The notes beneath the pieces were generated by a model. That model searched no databases. It was not told the origin of the DNA and saw only the letters and a program-made list of their open reading frames with translations. Both the position numbers and the translations under genes were made by a program. From NCBI GenBank assembly GCA_026397725.1, contig JAPLUI010000308.1, positions 1 through 40,339 on the forward strand: a stretch of DNA of 40,339 nucleotides, in the 5' to 3' direction. This DNA is from Verrucomicrobiota bacterium. Lineage in GTDB: Bacteria > Verrucomicrobiota > Verrucomicrobiia > Verrucomicrobiales > Akkermansiaceae. Numbering within the stretch: the first letter of the stretch is position 1; the number at the start of each line of letters is the position of its first letter. Below, piece after piece: positions 1 to 8,700 of this stretch.

Positions 1-108
1 CCGGCTGAAGCCGGCGCTCCGTTGCTTGCGCCGTGGCGCAGCAGGAGCGGCCCTCTGGCGCGGGCCGATCGGTGGATGAAAATCCGCGTCAAAGCCAAGG
101 ACTGGTGA
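1..108 (+). CDS. Possible C-terminal tail of a gene entering from the left
   Basis: A reading frame is open from base 1 and ends with TGA at 106-108, giving a tail that finishes WMKIRVKAKDW. The first ~70 bases are also palindrome-rich (GGCTGAAGCCGGC, CGCCGTGGCG) and resemble the intergenic repeats elsewhere in this window, so the open frame may be chance read-through of a repeat. No family can be assigned. Confidence 0.25.
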   Translation, partial: PAEAGAPLLAPWRSRSGPLARADRWMKIRVKAKDW

Positions 109-200
109 GCAAGCATGGCCGTTGCCGTGGCATTGCTTGTGCTTAGGCCCCGTAAAGGAATAAACCTTACAAAATCTGCATGTTAGCATGAAATCAATTT

Positions 201-303
201 GGTAAAATCATGATAGGGTAAAATCATGAAGAACTGGAATTGTGCTCCCGTTATCGGGAATTCTGATCTTTTCTTCCATCATTTTACCCTCCATCATTTT
301 ACC
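201..303. repeat. Large imperfect inverted repeat (hairpin)
   Basis: The arms at 201-233 and 271-303 are near-perfect reverse complements, each built from two GGTAAAATCATG-like units. The 37-nt spacer contains a smaller stem (GAATT...CCCGTTATCGGG...AATTC). The DNA is AT-rich compared with the surrounding GC-rich genes. It could form a long cruciform or RNA hairpin. No coding sequence overlaps it. Function is unknown; it resembles a mobile palindromic intergenic element. Confidence 0.8.
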
Positions 304-343
304 TAATTTCTGAATGATCAAACTTCTAACGATTTACGGCTCC

Positions 344-388
344 TTACTTGATCATTGAATGTCGGAAGTTGGATGTTGAAATCCTCGG
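344..388 (+). repeat. Intergenic repeat, copy 1 (second copy at 40201-40252)
   Basis: The segment beginning TTACTTGATCATTGAATGT and ending GTTGAAATCCTCGG is nearly the same as 40201-40252 in the same orientation. The far copy has one extra TTGAATG heptamer. It lies directly upstream of the heptamer arrays. Confidence 0.75.
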
Positions 389-396
389 ACAGAACA

Positions 397-417
397 TCCA
401 ATGTCCAATGTCCAATG
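397..417 (+). repeat. Three tandem TCCAATG heptamers
   Basis: TCCAATG occurs three times head to tail, followed by a degenerate copy. The unit is a variant of the ATTCAAC/TTGAATG heptamer used at 496-578 and 40213-40245. Confidence 0.75.
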
Positions 418-495
418 TTAATGTCCAAGTATAAGCATGGGCGGCGCGATGACATTTCTTTCTATTCATGGATCATTGGGCGCTCATCCGGCTGA

Positions 496-578
496 ATTCA
501 ACATTCAACATTCAACATTCAACATTCAACATTCAACATTCAACATTCAACATTCAACATTCAACATTCAACATTCAA
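496..578 (+). repeat. Heptamer tandem array (ATTCAAC)n, about 12 copies
   Basis: The 7-bp unit ATTCAAC is repeated about 11.9 times without interruption over 83 bases. Because 7 is not a multiple of 3, all three frames run through it and give periodic peptides. The array is most likely non-coding and of variable length by slippage. It lies between the repeat at 344-388 and the 3' end of the minus-strand gene ending at 688. Confidence 0.9.
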
Positions 579-687
579 TTTCCAAGTGGCAGAATGGGCG
601 ATACGGTGACCCTGCTTGCTATACCGCGGCCTTACCCCTCGGCCACCTCGGCAACAAGCCCAACGGCGTCATGCTTTGCCAACCGTC

Positions 688-3531
688 TCACTTGGTTTCA
701 CCCGCCTGCATGACCGTCCGGAAGTCCACGTCGTTGCGTTGCGCGAGCGCCTCCTGCACCCCCGCGAAACAGGCCAGAATCCGCTGGTAGTCCGGATCGT
801 CCGCCGACGCGAACTCGCCCTTGGCCAGCGGCACCGCCAGAAACGGATTCTTTGCGGGATGGTCCAGCCGCACATAGAATGTTCTGGGCAGGTTGATTTT
901 CCGCCGCTCGGCGACCTCGTTGAGCACCTCGTTCAAGCCCTTGGGCAGGATCTGGCGGCAGCCGCGCAGCTCGGGTTGGCGCGACTGCGACGTGCCGTAG
1001 AAGGGCACGTTCAGATCGATCCACAGCAGGATTTTGAGTCGTTCGGCGGCACTCAGGGCGAGCCGTGGCTTGCCCTTGGCGTCCGGGTGGCCGGAGATCA
1101 CGACCTCCGCCAGCCGGCTGACCGGTGAGCCCCAGGTCTTCGGATCGATCTGCAGGATGTTCGACTCGCAACCGTTGAAGGACGGAATCCATGACGTGTA
1201 TGGATTTTTTCCAAAGCCGGCCATGCCGCCCTGCGCATCGTTGCCGTGCTCCGACTGCGTGCCGCGGCGGGCGAGGTTCTCGTAGGCCACGTTGAAGTAG
1301 TCGGTGCGGTCGCCACTCAGGTCGAGCGCCGCCTTTTCGTCGTGGCAACGCACGCAGCGCGCATCCAGCACCGGCTGGACCACGCGGGCGAAACTGAAAC
1401 CGTCGCGGCGGCCCCACTCCGGTTCGGTCAAGTCCTGGGCCGGCCGCGCGGCCGCAATGGAACGCCCACCCTGCAAGCCTGCGGGCGACACATAATTGCG
1501 GTCCGCGTGGCAGCCGATACAGCTCTGACACTCACCCGGCATCAAGTGCGTGAAAGACCGCATCCGCTGCACGGCGCGGCCCGCAGCGTCGAGCGGCAAA
1601 AAATAGATCGGCACCCCGGCTGGAACCTTGAAGTGCGCCGACCCGTCTGCCTCGACCTCGGCAAACCCCCAAACCCGCTTGGGAGCGTAGGTCGCGCCAC
1701 AGGAGACCACCGGAAACTGGAAGCCGAACTGGCGCTGGTCGAGCGATGAACGGATGTCCTTCTCCATTTCCTGAACCACGGCGAGGCGCTTGATTTCACC
1801 CGGCTTCACCGCGTCGCCCAAGCCGATCCGCACATCGTGCATGATGAGTGTGGCCCACGGCTCGGCCTTGGGATCCACCCGCGTCGGCTGCGGCGAACGG
1901 GGCATCGGCCGGCTGCGCAGCGGTTGCGCCGAGTAGAACCCCAGGCCCTGGCCCTGGTCCGGTTCGCACAGCGCGGCGTTTACCGTGCCGTCATAGTCGC
2001 GCAACAAAATCGTCCCCTGCCGTGACACCAGATAGAAGCGGGCGTCGAGCGGCACGGGACTCTCATAGGGTCCGCGCAAGCCGTTGCCCGCCCCCGCATC
2101 CGCCACCGGGCCCACGTTGATCTCGGGCGTTAGATTGCGGATCGCCTCCTGTGCGTTGCCGCCCTTATACAGGTCCAGCAGCCCGATCGCGCCGCGGCAC
2201 GGGCCGTTGTGACTGGTCATCATGCATAGAATCTTGCCAGGCATCCCCGGAATGTCCCTGGCCTCCATGAAGGTGGCCGGACTGAGCACGCGGTTGCCGA
2301 ACACCCCGGCCAACAAGGTGCCATCCGGATTGATCGCCCAGAGCGACTGGATCGGGATCGCCGGACGGTCCACATACTCCCACCGGCTGTAGAGGATGCG
2401 CCCGTCCGCCATGATCGACGGCGTGAAGTCGGTTAGATAGTTGGCCGAGAGTTTGATCACGTTGCGGCCGTTGCCGTCCGCTCGATAAAGGACCGGCGAG
2501 GTGCTCGTCCAGCAGTAGGCAAAGGCGGGTTTGCGATCCGACAAGAACGCGATTCCGCCGTCCGGCAGCCAGCAGGCGTTCATGTTGTTGGAGTCATGAT
2601 CGATCACGCAGGTCAGGCCGCTGCCGTCGGCATGGATGCGCCAAATCTTGAACGGCTCCTGCATCGTGCGCTTCCAACTGAAGAGCACCTGCTTGCCGTC
2701 GTAGGAAACCTGACAGTCCAGAATCACCCCCTCGGACGCATCGACAAGACGGGTGGGTTGTGCATCTTTCAGCGCCAGCTTGTAAAGTCCGCCCCCGTTT
2801 TCCAAACCCTCGACATGATAGGTATAAACATGGGTCGGGTTCAGCGGTTTGCGCTGGACCATCACCAGCGTGTCGAACCCCAATGCTCCGGCCTTCGCCT
2901 CCGTTAGGGCCTGTTGCGACGCCTCGCTATCGGACGCGCCGCCCGCCAAATCACCGGTTTTGAAACGGGCCAGCGCCACCTCCGCCACCGGTTCGGAAAA
3001 AACCATGATCTCCGATGCCCCGGGATTGCTGCCGCCGTAGGAGGCCGTGAAGTGCAACCTCAGTTTCCGCAACGTCCGCGCCGCCGGCAGGGTGATGCGC
3101 TGCGGCCCGGGGCGCTTGGCCAACCCGACCGTGACGAGCGGCTGCGCGTCGTCATCGCAGCTCAGCTCGCACGTCTTCCAGCATTCCTCGAGCTGCCATG
3201 CCGTGCGCCCGAAATAGAGCAACTCCCGCACGGCCACCGGCGTCTTCCACACCAGCGTCAGCTCCGCGCCTTGGCCGTGCGTGGTCCCGTTCACGGCCCA
3301 CGCCTCCCCGTTATCCCGCGCACTCAGCGCGACGGGGATTTTGCCATCCGCCACGAACCGTGCGGCCAATTCCCCATTGTATTCCGAATCGGCATGGATC
3401 TCCGCCGCAGGTGCCAGATTCAGCGGCAACGGTGGCGCTGCCGCCGCAGCCCGGGACCCGGCACCCCCCGCCATGATCCAGACGGCGTGCAGCAACAGCC
3501 GCCAAGGTGGACCGCCGAAGTGCTGGATCAT
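688..3531 (-). CDS. HzsA-related secreted multidomain cytochrome c protein
   Basis: About 948 aa from the chosen ATG. An in-frame ATG at 3606 is an alternative; neither has a clear ribosome site. The N-terminus has a hydrophobic stretch ending SRAAAAA, a signal peptide for export. A beta-sandwich-like region (about 40-190) resembles discoidin/F5-8C modules. The middle (about 215-550) has TolB/WD-like propeller repeats (VSYDGKQVLFSW, MADGRILYSRWEY). The C-terminal part has two haem-binding motifs, CIGCH (1507-1521) and CVRCH (1342-1356), the second in VVQPVLDARCVRCH, typical of PVC cytochromes. The order matches proteins annotated as related to hydrazine synthase alpha. True hydrazine synthesis is not implied; a periplasmic redox or carbohydrate-linked role is likelier. 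A paralogue with the same motif spacing is at 37218-39704. Confidence 0.85.
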   Translation of the reverse strand: MIQHFGGPPWRLLLHAVWIMAGGAGSRAAAAAPPLPLNLAPAAEIHADSEYNGELAARFVADGKIPVALSARDNGEAWAVNGTTHGQGAELTLVWKTPVAVRELLYFGRTAWQLEECWKTCELSCDDDAQPLVTVGLAKRPGPQRITLPAARTLRKLRLHFTASYGGSNPGASEIMVFSEPVAEVALARFKTGDLAGGASDSEASQQALTEAKAGALGFDTLVMVQRKPLNPTHVYTYHVEGLENGGGLYKLALKDAQPTRLVDASEGVILDCQVSYDGKQVLFSWKRTMQEPFKIWRIHADGSGLTCVIDHDSNNMNACWLPDGGIAFLSDRKPAFAYCWTSTSPVLYRADGNGRNVIKLSANYLTDFTPSIMADGRILYSRWEYVDRPAIPIQSLWAINPDGTLLAGVFGNRVLSPATFMEARDIPGMPGKILCMMTSHNGPCRGAIGLLDLYKGGNAQEAIRNLTPEINVGPVADAGAGNGLRGPYESPVPLDARFYLVSRQGTILLRDYDGTVNAALCEPDQGQGLGFYSAQPLRSRPMPRSPQPTRVDPKAEPWATLIMHDVRIGLGDAVKPGEIKRLAVVQEMEKDIRSSLDQRQFGFQFPVVSCGATYAPKRVWGFAEVEADGSAHFKVPAGVPIYFLPLDAAGRAVQRMRSFTHLMPGECQSCIGCHADRNYVSPAGLQGGRSIAAARPAQDLTEPEWGRRDGFSFARVVQPVLDARCVRCHDEKAALDLSGDRTDYFNVAYENLARRGTQSEHGNDAQGGMAGFGKNPYTSWIPSFNGCESNILQIDPKTWGSPVSRLAEVVISGHPDAKGKPRLALSAAERLKILLWIDLNVPFYGTSQSRQPELRGCRQILPKGLNEVLNEVAERRKINLPRTFYVRLDHPAKNPFLAVPLAKGEFASADDPDYQRILACFAGVQEALAQRNDVDFRTVMQAGETK

Positions 3532-3764
3532 TCGTGGAAAAAAAGAGCGCGAACCGCCAGGACGCTGCAGCGTCGGGCGAATGGTTAGGGTTGGAGCGGA
3601 AGGCATGTGGAAATTTGGTTGGCCGGTGCCGCTGAGGATACCCACCGGGTCCGCAGAGTCAAGGCATTGAATCAGAGGAATTAAATCAGGGGGGGAAGTC
3701 CTCCGCCACCGCCCAGCATGGACGCTGCCAACCGGAACCCAATAATCCTGTTGCATTCGTAGGG

Positions 3765-4190
3765 GTGGAGGATACCGCCACGAACCAACTTGGCCAGAGT
3801 GAGCGTGCGTTCAGGATCGTGGCCGGCGACAAACTCTCGCTGACTCCGCAGATGGGCTTCAACGATTGGTATGCTTACTACAACCGGGTCACCGATTCGG
3901 ACATGCGTGCCGCCGCCGATATCATGGTTGCGACGGGCATGGCCGAGGTCTCGAACCGGGGTGCCGAGGTCGGCGGCAATTCGTGGCGCACCGGCGGCGA
4001 TCTCGGGTCCGAGCTGAACCGGATTTTCGAGGTGGCACTGCAGAACTGCGCCTTGCGCAACCACCACAAACCCGGCGGGTGGAACGATCCCGACTACATC
4101 CAGATCGGCTGGATCGGCAACGCCAGCGCAATGGGCGAGGCCCGTCCGGCTCCGCTCACACCTAACGAGACTGTTGCCTTCATTCCGGCC
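3765..4190 (+). pseudogene. GH27-type alpha-galactosidase remnant, internally deleted
   Basis: The frame begins with a short non-homologous lead, then shows the N-terminal hallmark SLTPQMGFNDWYAYYN and DMRAAADIMVATGMA. It then jumps to the later block GAEVGGNSWRTGGDLGSEL and KPGGWNDPDYIQIGWIGNA. In intact family members the segment between these blocks carries the catalytic nucleophile Asp and the first half of the barrel. Here it is missing without a frame break. Homology stops near 4185, after LTPNE, where the sequence runs into debris that is coding in the opposite direction. It cannot encode an active enzyme. Confidence 0.8.
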
Positions 4191-4285
4191 AAATGCCATC
4201 ATCGAGCGCGAGAATGGCGGCGCTCTCAGTGGGGGTGGGTTTGATGCGCCTCTTGTATAGGAGTGCGTCGTAGAGCGAGTGGCCG
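4180..4285 (-). pseudogene. Unassigned C-terminal gene fragment
   Basis: A minus-strand frame reads SLYDALLYKRRIKPTPTESA followed by AILALDDGIWPE and TGA at 4180-4182. The sequence is protein-like and ends in a normal-looking C-terminus, but there is no start. It abuts the DinD-like remnant and runs against the GH27 remnant. The family was not recognised. Confidence 0.3.
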
Positions 4286-4426
4286 TCAGGAAGTTCTCCC
4301 AGCGGGCATAACCAAGCGGCTCCTGCAAGTCCCGGGCCAACCAGAATTCCAGGGCTGGTTCTTCGGGGTGAGTCTGAGCGAGTTGATCAAACCGGCCTGC
4401 ATGCGGATGATGAGGTCTTGGTTCAT
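4285..4426 (-). pseudogene. DinD-like (DNA-damage-inducible protein D / BRO-type) fragment
   Basis: The ATG at 4424-4426 begins MNQDLIIRMQAG. After a one-base frame change near 4400-4415 the frame continues FDQLAQTHPEEPALEFWLAR, then DLQEPLGYARWENFLT. The E-F-W-x-A-R-D-L-Q ... L-G-Y-x-x-W-x-N-F pattern is the N-terminal signature of DinD and phage antirepressor-like proteins. DinD genes are often embedded in type I restriction operons. Only about the first 45 residues remain. Confidence 0.6.
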
Positions 4427-4757
4427 GGCTTTGTGCGGATGTCGATACCTTGCCCTCGGCTTGGATGACGGCTAGCAGGTCGGGGCTCTCGGCGGTGAGG
4501 CGGAGGCGGCGCTTGCGGATGGGGTGGCTGGGGGCGTTGAGGGAGAGTAGCGCAGACAATCCTGTCTGCGGGTCGGAGGGGAAAGACCCAGACAGGATTG
4601 TCTGGGCCACGGTGTCGTGGAAGAGCAGGTCGCGCTCCGCCATGTGCTCGCGGAAGGTGCTCTCCATCACGCAGGCGTCGATGAGGTCTTCGAGGAAGAC
4701 GGCGGCTCCGGGGCTGGCTCCGGCATCGGCTTGGGCAGACTGGATGAGGAATTTCAT
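4427..4757 (-). pseudogene. Truncated unknown protein, start overlapping the EVE gene stop
   Basis: The ATG at 4755-4757 overlaps the TGA of the EVE gene (4754-4756) in an ATGA arrangement, so it was once translationally coupled. The product starts MKFLIQSAQADAGASPGAAV and FLEDLIDACVMES, with a conserved-looking SLNAPSHPIRKRRLRLTAES block further on. A palindromic repeat (4553-4604) interrupts it in frame (the TILSGSFPSDPQTG segment). The frame runs on into DinD-derived sequence and then antisense of the GH27 remnant, so the C-terminus is lost. I do not recognise the family; its position makes it a former member of the defence-like operon. Confidence 0.45.
4553..4604. repeat. Palindromic repeat element inside a former gene
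   Basis: CAGACAATCCTGTCTG (4553-4568) and CAGACAGGATTGTCTG (4589-4604) are exact 16-bp reverse complements separated by 20 nt. Each arm is itself partly palindromic (CAGACA/TGTCTG). The element sits in the unknown gene fragment and keeps its reading frame open. Confidence 0.85.
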
Positions 4758-5167
4758 GGTGCCGCCAAATCTGCGATAAGTTGAAATTGATCCTCGGTGA
4801 CTGGCATGACGGCGAGGCGCGGCTGACGGACCAAGGCAAGCGTTGCCAAACGGGGATCGGCTTTGATGGCCTCAAGGGATACGGGATGCGCCAGCATTTT
4901 CATCGGAGCGAAATCGCAGGTCAGCCATTGTGGATCCGCGCTTGTAGGGTCGGGATAAGCTTCACGGATCACCTCCAAAACACCAACCACGGCCAGTTCC
5001 TGCTGGCTGTGGTAGAAAAGGACTCGATCCCCTATGCGCATCGCCGCAAGGTGCTTGCGAGCGGCAGAGTTGCGCACCCCTCTCAGTGTGAATGCCCCGC
5101 GACGGACGATTTCCGCCCAACCCGTGCGGAAAGGCGCGAATTTGATGAGCCAGTGCTGCGCGATCAT
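4754..5167 (-). CDS. EVE-domain protein (modified-base reader fold)
   Basis: 137 aa from the ATG at 5165-5167, the normal length of a single EVE domain. The longer upstream frame to 5257 is a low-complexity extension (TILTIRTKTT) unlike the family. Family features are WLIKFAPF at the N-terminus, RRGAFTLRGVRNSAARKHL, the MRIGDRVLFYHS strand, VGVLEVIREAYPDPT, and the C-terminal ALVRQPRLAVMPVTEDQF. EVE domains have a PUA/YTH-like fold, and several bind 5-methyl- or 5-hydroxymethylcytosine, often in modification-dependent restriction. The gene lies 105 bp after the 168-aa gene, and its stop overlaps the start of the next reading frame. A role in sensing modified DNA with the upstream restriction-methylase is inferred. 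Confidence 0.88.
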   Translation of the reverse strand: MIAQHWLIKFAPFRTGWAEIVRRGAFTLRGVRNSAARKHLAAMRIGDRVLFYHSQQELAVVGVLEVIREAYPDPTSADPQWLTCDFAPMKMLAHPVSLEAIKADPRLATLALVRQPRLAVMPVTEDQFQLIADLAAP

Positions 5168-5272
5168 TGTTGTTTTTGTGCGAATTGTGAGAATTGTGAG
5201 AATTTTGCTTGCGCGGCGCAAGCAAAAGGCTATTTTTCCGCCAGACACAGCCACCATGTGTGGAGCAGTGCT

Positions 5273-5779
5273 TTAGGCCGCGTTTAGTTTTACTAAACGC
5301 GGCTCGTTTTTTTTTGCTGTTTCATGGCGTCGCACCCAAGAGGCGACATCATGAACCCGAACTGGATAGCCAGTCTTGAGAAAATACCCGGTTCTGGTTT
5401 CTTTGACGATGACGACATGGCCTGCGGCCTGATGCCATAGATTCCAATGCTTGCTGCCATAGCGCTCCTCCCACCAAACCAAGCACTGTGCCCAATTTTC
5501 GATAAACGGACGCAACCACGGCACTCGCTCCAACCTTTCCTTAATTGCCTTGATGCGGGTATGTTCTGGCGACCCTTCAGTTACTGCGTGCCAGTACGTA
5601 TGCTCTCGATTCGGGTTGGCAACATGAGGCACTCGTTCGACCGAAACCGCGCCAATTTTGAACTTTGGCATCAGTTGACCAGCTTTGAAGCTGGTTTGAT
5701 ACGCCGCCCATGCCAACGGTTCCAATTTGACCAAATCCGGCTCGGTGAGCGCCGCAGGCAGCCACGCGGGAAGACTCAT
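5273..5779 (-). CDS. 168-aa unknown protein, possible BECR-type nuclease
   Basis: The ATG (5777-5779) overlaps the TGA of the large restriction-methylase gene (5776-5778), so the two are almost certainly co-translated. The protein is soluble, with no signal or membrane segment. Distinct features are HTYWHAVTEGSPEHTR, an R/K-rich helix (KAIKERLERVPWLRPFIENW), a Trp-rich strand (CLVWWEERYGSKHWNLWHQ) and a closing GHVVIVKETRTGYFLKTGYP. A His/Arg-containing helix followed by strands ending in a TxYP-like motif recalls BECR-fold RNases (Barnase/EndoU/ColicinE5/RelE-like). This is only a shape resemblance. The gene ends in a hairpin-forming sequence (PRLVKLNAA). Function is unknown; context suggests an accessory or effector of the defence operon. 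Confidence 0.8.
   Translation of the reverse strand: MSLPAWLPAALTEPDLVKLEPLAWAAYQTSFKAGQLMPKFKIGAVSVERVPHVANPNREHTYWHAVTEGSPEHTRIKAIKERLERVPWLRPFIENWAQCLVWWEERYGSKHWNLWHQAAGHVVIVKETRTGYFLKTGYPVRVHDVASWVRRHETAKKNEPRLVKLNAA
5277..5315 (+). terminator. Perfect 12-bp hairpin followed by T9, reading on the + strand
   Basis: GCCGCGTTTAGT and ACTAAACGCGGC (5277-5288 and 5292-5303) pair perfectly around a TTT loop, followed by TCG and nine Ts (5307-5315). This is a textbook intrinsic terminator for rightward transcription. It lies inside the last codons of the leftward 168-aa gene, so it would stop antisense transcription entering the operon. For leftward RNA the hairpin has no U-tract. Confidence 0.65.
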
Positions 5780-8700
5780 CGCGCCGGACTCCTTTCTGAA
5801 GAATGATCAATCACCACCTTGGGCACCAGATCACCATTCAGCTTGGCCAGCGCCGCTTGGAATTTCCTGGCCAGCGCCGCTTTGGCCGGGCTGGGTGTAT
5901 GGCCGACATTGCGCTGGGGTGTGGCGTGCGTCCAAGCCACGCAGCCTAACAACACATCCACGAGCTGATCCAGCAGCACTTCATCGCTGTGGATTTGCTG
6001 CACGCTTTCCACGATGCCGCTGCGTGTCCAATCGTAGTGCGCGTCGGAAAGGCGGGATTCCAGCGCCTTGAGGCGGGCACCGCCGCGCGTGTCCTTCACG
6101 TCCACAAAAATGTGGTGGTGCGCGGGCGGCAGGAGCGTGTCGCGCAGCAGGTCGAAGTAACGGTCGTAATACCACGCGTCGTGCCGCTGCTGGTGATCCA
6201 CCACGGCGGGAGCAGTTTCTTCCAGCAGGGCGTGATATTCTTCCCACGCCGGTGAGCCGGCTTCGCCCGAACCGGCAGGCGGCCTGGGCAATTTGGGCGG
6301 CGGCGGACCCTTCGGCGCAATCAAAGCGCGGAAACGCAAGTCCGGCTCGGCGATGAAGAAGTCCAATGCTGCTTGGTAAAACTTCAGTCCAGATGGAGAC
6401 ACCTTGGTCCATTTCAATTCCGCCCAGCCACCGGTCTTGGTGCGCGGCCAGCCGAGGGCGGCAAGTCGCTCGCGCAATTTGAGCGTGAGCGAGCGGACCC
6501 GGTCATGCGGGACGAGCATCGCACCGAGAATCATTTCCGGGGCGCGGTCGCAGGACAGATGGCCGGTCTCGTCGCAATAGACATTCCAACGGTCAAACGC
6601 CGGGACTTTGCCGGCACGGCGGAGATTCTGGCGTTGCGCGGCAGCCAGCGTGTCGTAGCGCCGCGCAAACCACGTTTCCACCTCGGCAATGTCTGCGCTG
6701 CTTAACCCGTAGGCTTCATATACCAGACGGTCAATTTCCAACTGCTCGTGGCTAGCGTAGTCGTATCGGATATTTTTGCGTTGGTTATTGGCAATTGATT
6801 TGACGAGATCAAGCAACCTTGATGGATACTTTAGCAGAATGGGAAGTTCTTTCAGTGGGTCTTCTGATGTGTTGACTGTGTGGTTAATGAACGATTTGAA
6901 GATGACCAAAAGTAGTCGAGAATTTAGGATTCCCATCATTACTTCTGGCGTCGCGAAAGATGAAAACAAACACGAACCAGCAGTATGGAATATTCCGCCA
7001 CTTGAAAACCGGAAAGTAGGAGAATATACGCCTGTGTGGGAAAACGTGATGCCTTTTTGAAAATAAAATTCCCGGCCATCATGTCGAAATCCCTCCAGTG
7101 TCTTCATTCGATCTACGCTGGCGCGACTCCAATCAATATAGTAACCACTTGGAACGAGGTAACGAGGCAACCATCCTGCGCGGGCATCGGATAACCCTCC
7201 ATTGTCATATCGAACGAATCTTTTGCCATTGAATCGTTTAGGCTCAAAACCATTTTCCTTTTCATCTTCTGTCAGTTGTCCCATTTCGTTTTCCGAAAGC
7301 ACCATATCTTTGTCAACTATCGGATATGAACCGTTTTCGTGTGCATCTCTATAAATGACCGAATGGGTACCGCCAGTAGTCAAACCGTGTTTCACCACAG
7401 CAATATCACCAAGTTTCGCCAAGTGAACTGCTAGACCGTTTGTCTGCACGGTTCGGACAGGTAGGCGTTTATCACCTAGTTTCTGAATTTTTACTTGCGC
7501 AGTCGTGTCGTTCATCAGCTCAAACAATTTTGGTGAGGCGACGAAGAACGGGAGATTGGAATTGGTGGCGATGAGCGCCTGCGGGTAGTGATAGGCCGCG
7601 CAGGATTCGGTGGAAATGCTCCGCCGCCTCGCTGTGCCCGCCGTGTCAAACAGCAACGTCAGAAACCGGTCGTGCTGCTGGTGGATGCTCACCTGCGTCA
7701 AATCCACCATCCGACACCACGGTCCATGCGCGGGTCCTTCCCACAGCCGCGCCAGCGCGTCATCCGCCGGGGCGACCGTGCCTGGGCCGCCGCCCTTTTG
7801 CACGACGATGATGGCGGTGTTGACGACGGCTCTGAAGGTATCCGGGTGAACGCGGATCAACTTGTGAACACGGTTGCCCATAAGTTGCTCGCGCAGTGGG
7901 TAGTGCGACTTGATGGTCATGAATGTGTCCGAGACAATGTAGCTCAGGATGCCGTCGGGCTTGAGCGGGGTGGGTCTTTGACCATCGGCCAGAAAACGTG
8001 CGATGAATGCGCCGTACGGATCCTTCGATTTGAGAACCAGCGCCTCGCGGACATCGTCCGGCAGCTTAGTGCCGCCGTAGGGAGGGTTGCCAATGACGAT
8101 GTCGAAACCGACACGCTGTGGGGCGGACCTGATAATTGGCGCGACAAGATCCTGCTGGCGCTGTGCTTCGTTCACAAAGGCGAATTCTCCCCGGAGCGTG
8201 GCGATGGTGGGTTCAGGACAGACTTCGGGGAAGAAAACCGAGAAGTTGAAGAATGGCGCGGGTAGCGAGGAATGGCGGAACCATTCCCTCAGCAATTCGC
8301 GATTGCGGAGTGCCTGCGTGGCACGGTCCTTGATGACCTGTCCGGTCACGTCCTTGGCAAACGAGGGCAACAATTCGGCAAGCGCGGCGGCAATTTCATT
8401 GGTGAGTTCGTCGCGCCGTGCGGCGGTGATGTCGGGTTGATAGTATTCGTCGCGAGCAGCCTGATAATGCCGGATGGCCTCCTGCTCGAACAGACTCACT
8501 TGCAGTTCCCGCAGTGTATTGGCACACAAGACTTTGGTTTCCAGGTTCGGCAGCGGTGAGAGGCCATAGTTGTGGGTGGCGTCGTCCAGGTTCAGCTTCT
8601 GGTCCACCAGTAGCGAAATAAAGAGACGGAGCTTGGTGAGCAGAACAGCCAATGGTTGGATGTCCACGCCATAGATGGCATTCTTGATCAGGCCGAGCTT

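Noticed and set aside
437..790. Frames through the ATTCAAC array
   Set aside because: The peptides are just translations of the heptamer (FNIQHST repeats) and continue antisense to the HzsA-related gene.
688..3531. True hydrazine synthase alpha subunit (anammox)
   Set aside because: Only the general propeller-plus-haem layout is shared. No other anammox genes are present and the neighbours are carbohydrate-active.
3681..4427. Continuation of the 358-aa minus frame beyond the DinD fragment
   Set aside because: From about 4280 onward it is antisense to the GH27 remnant and has no protein-like conservation.
5168..5257. Longer N-terminus for the EVE protein
   Set aside because: The extra 30 residues are repetitive (ILTILTIRTKTT) and lie outside the EVE fold. 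The ATG at 5167 matches the family start.
4781..5287. 168-aa plus-strand frame opposite the EVE gene
   Set aside because: It is the antisense shadow of a clear EVE domain and shows no family motif.
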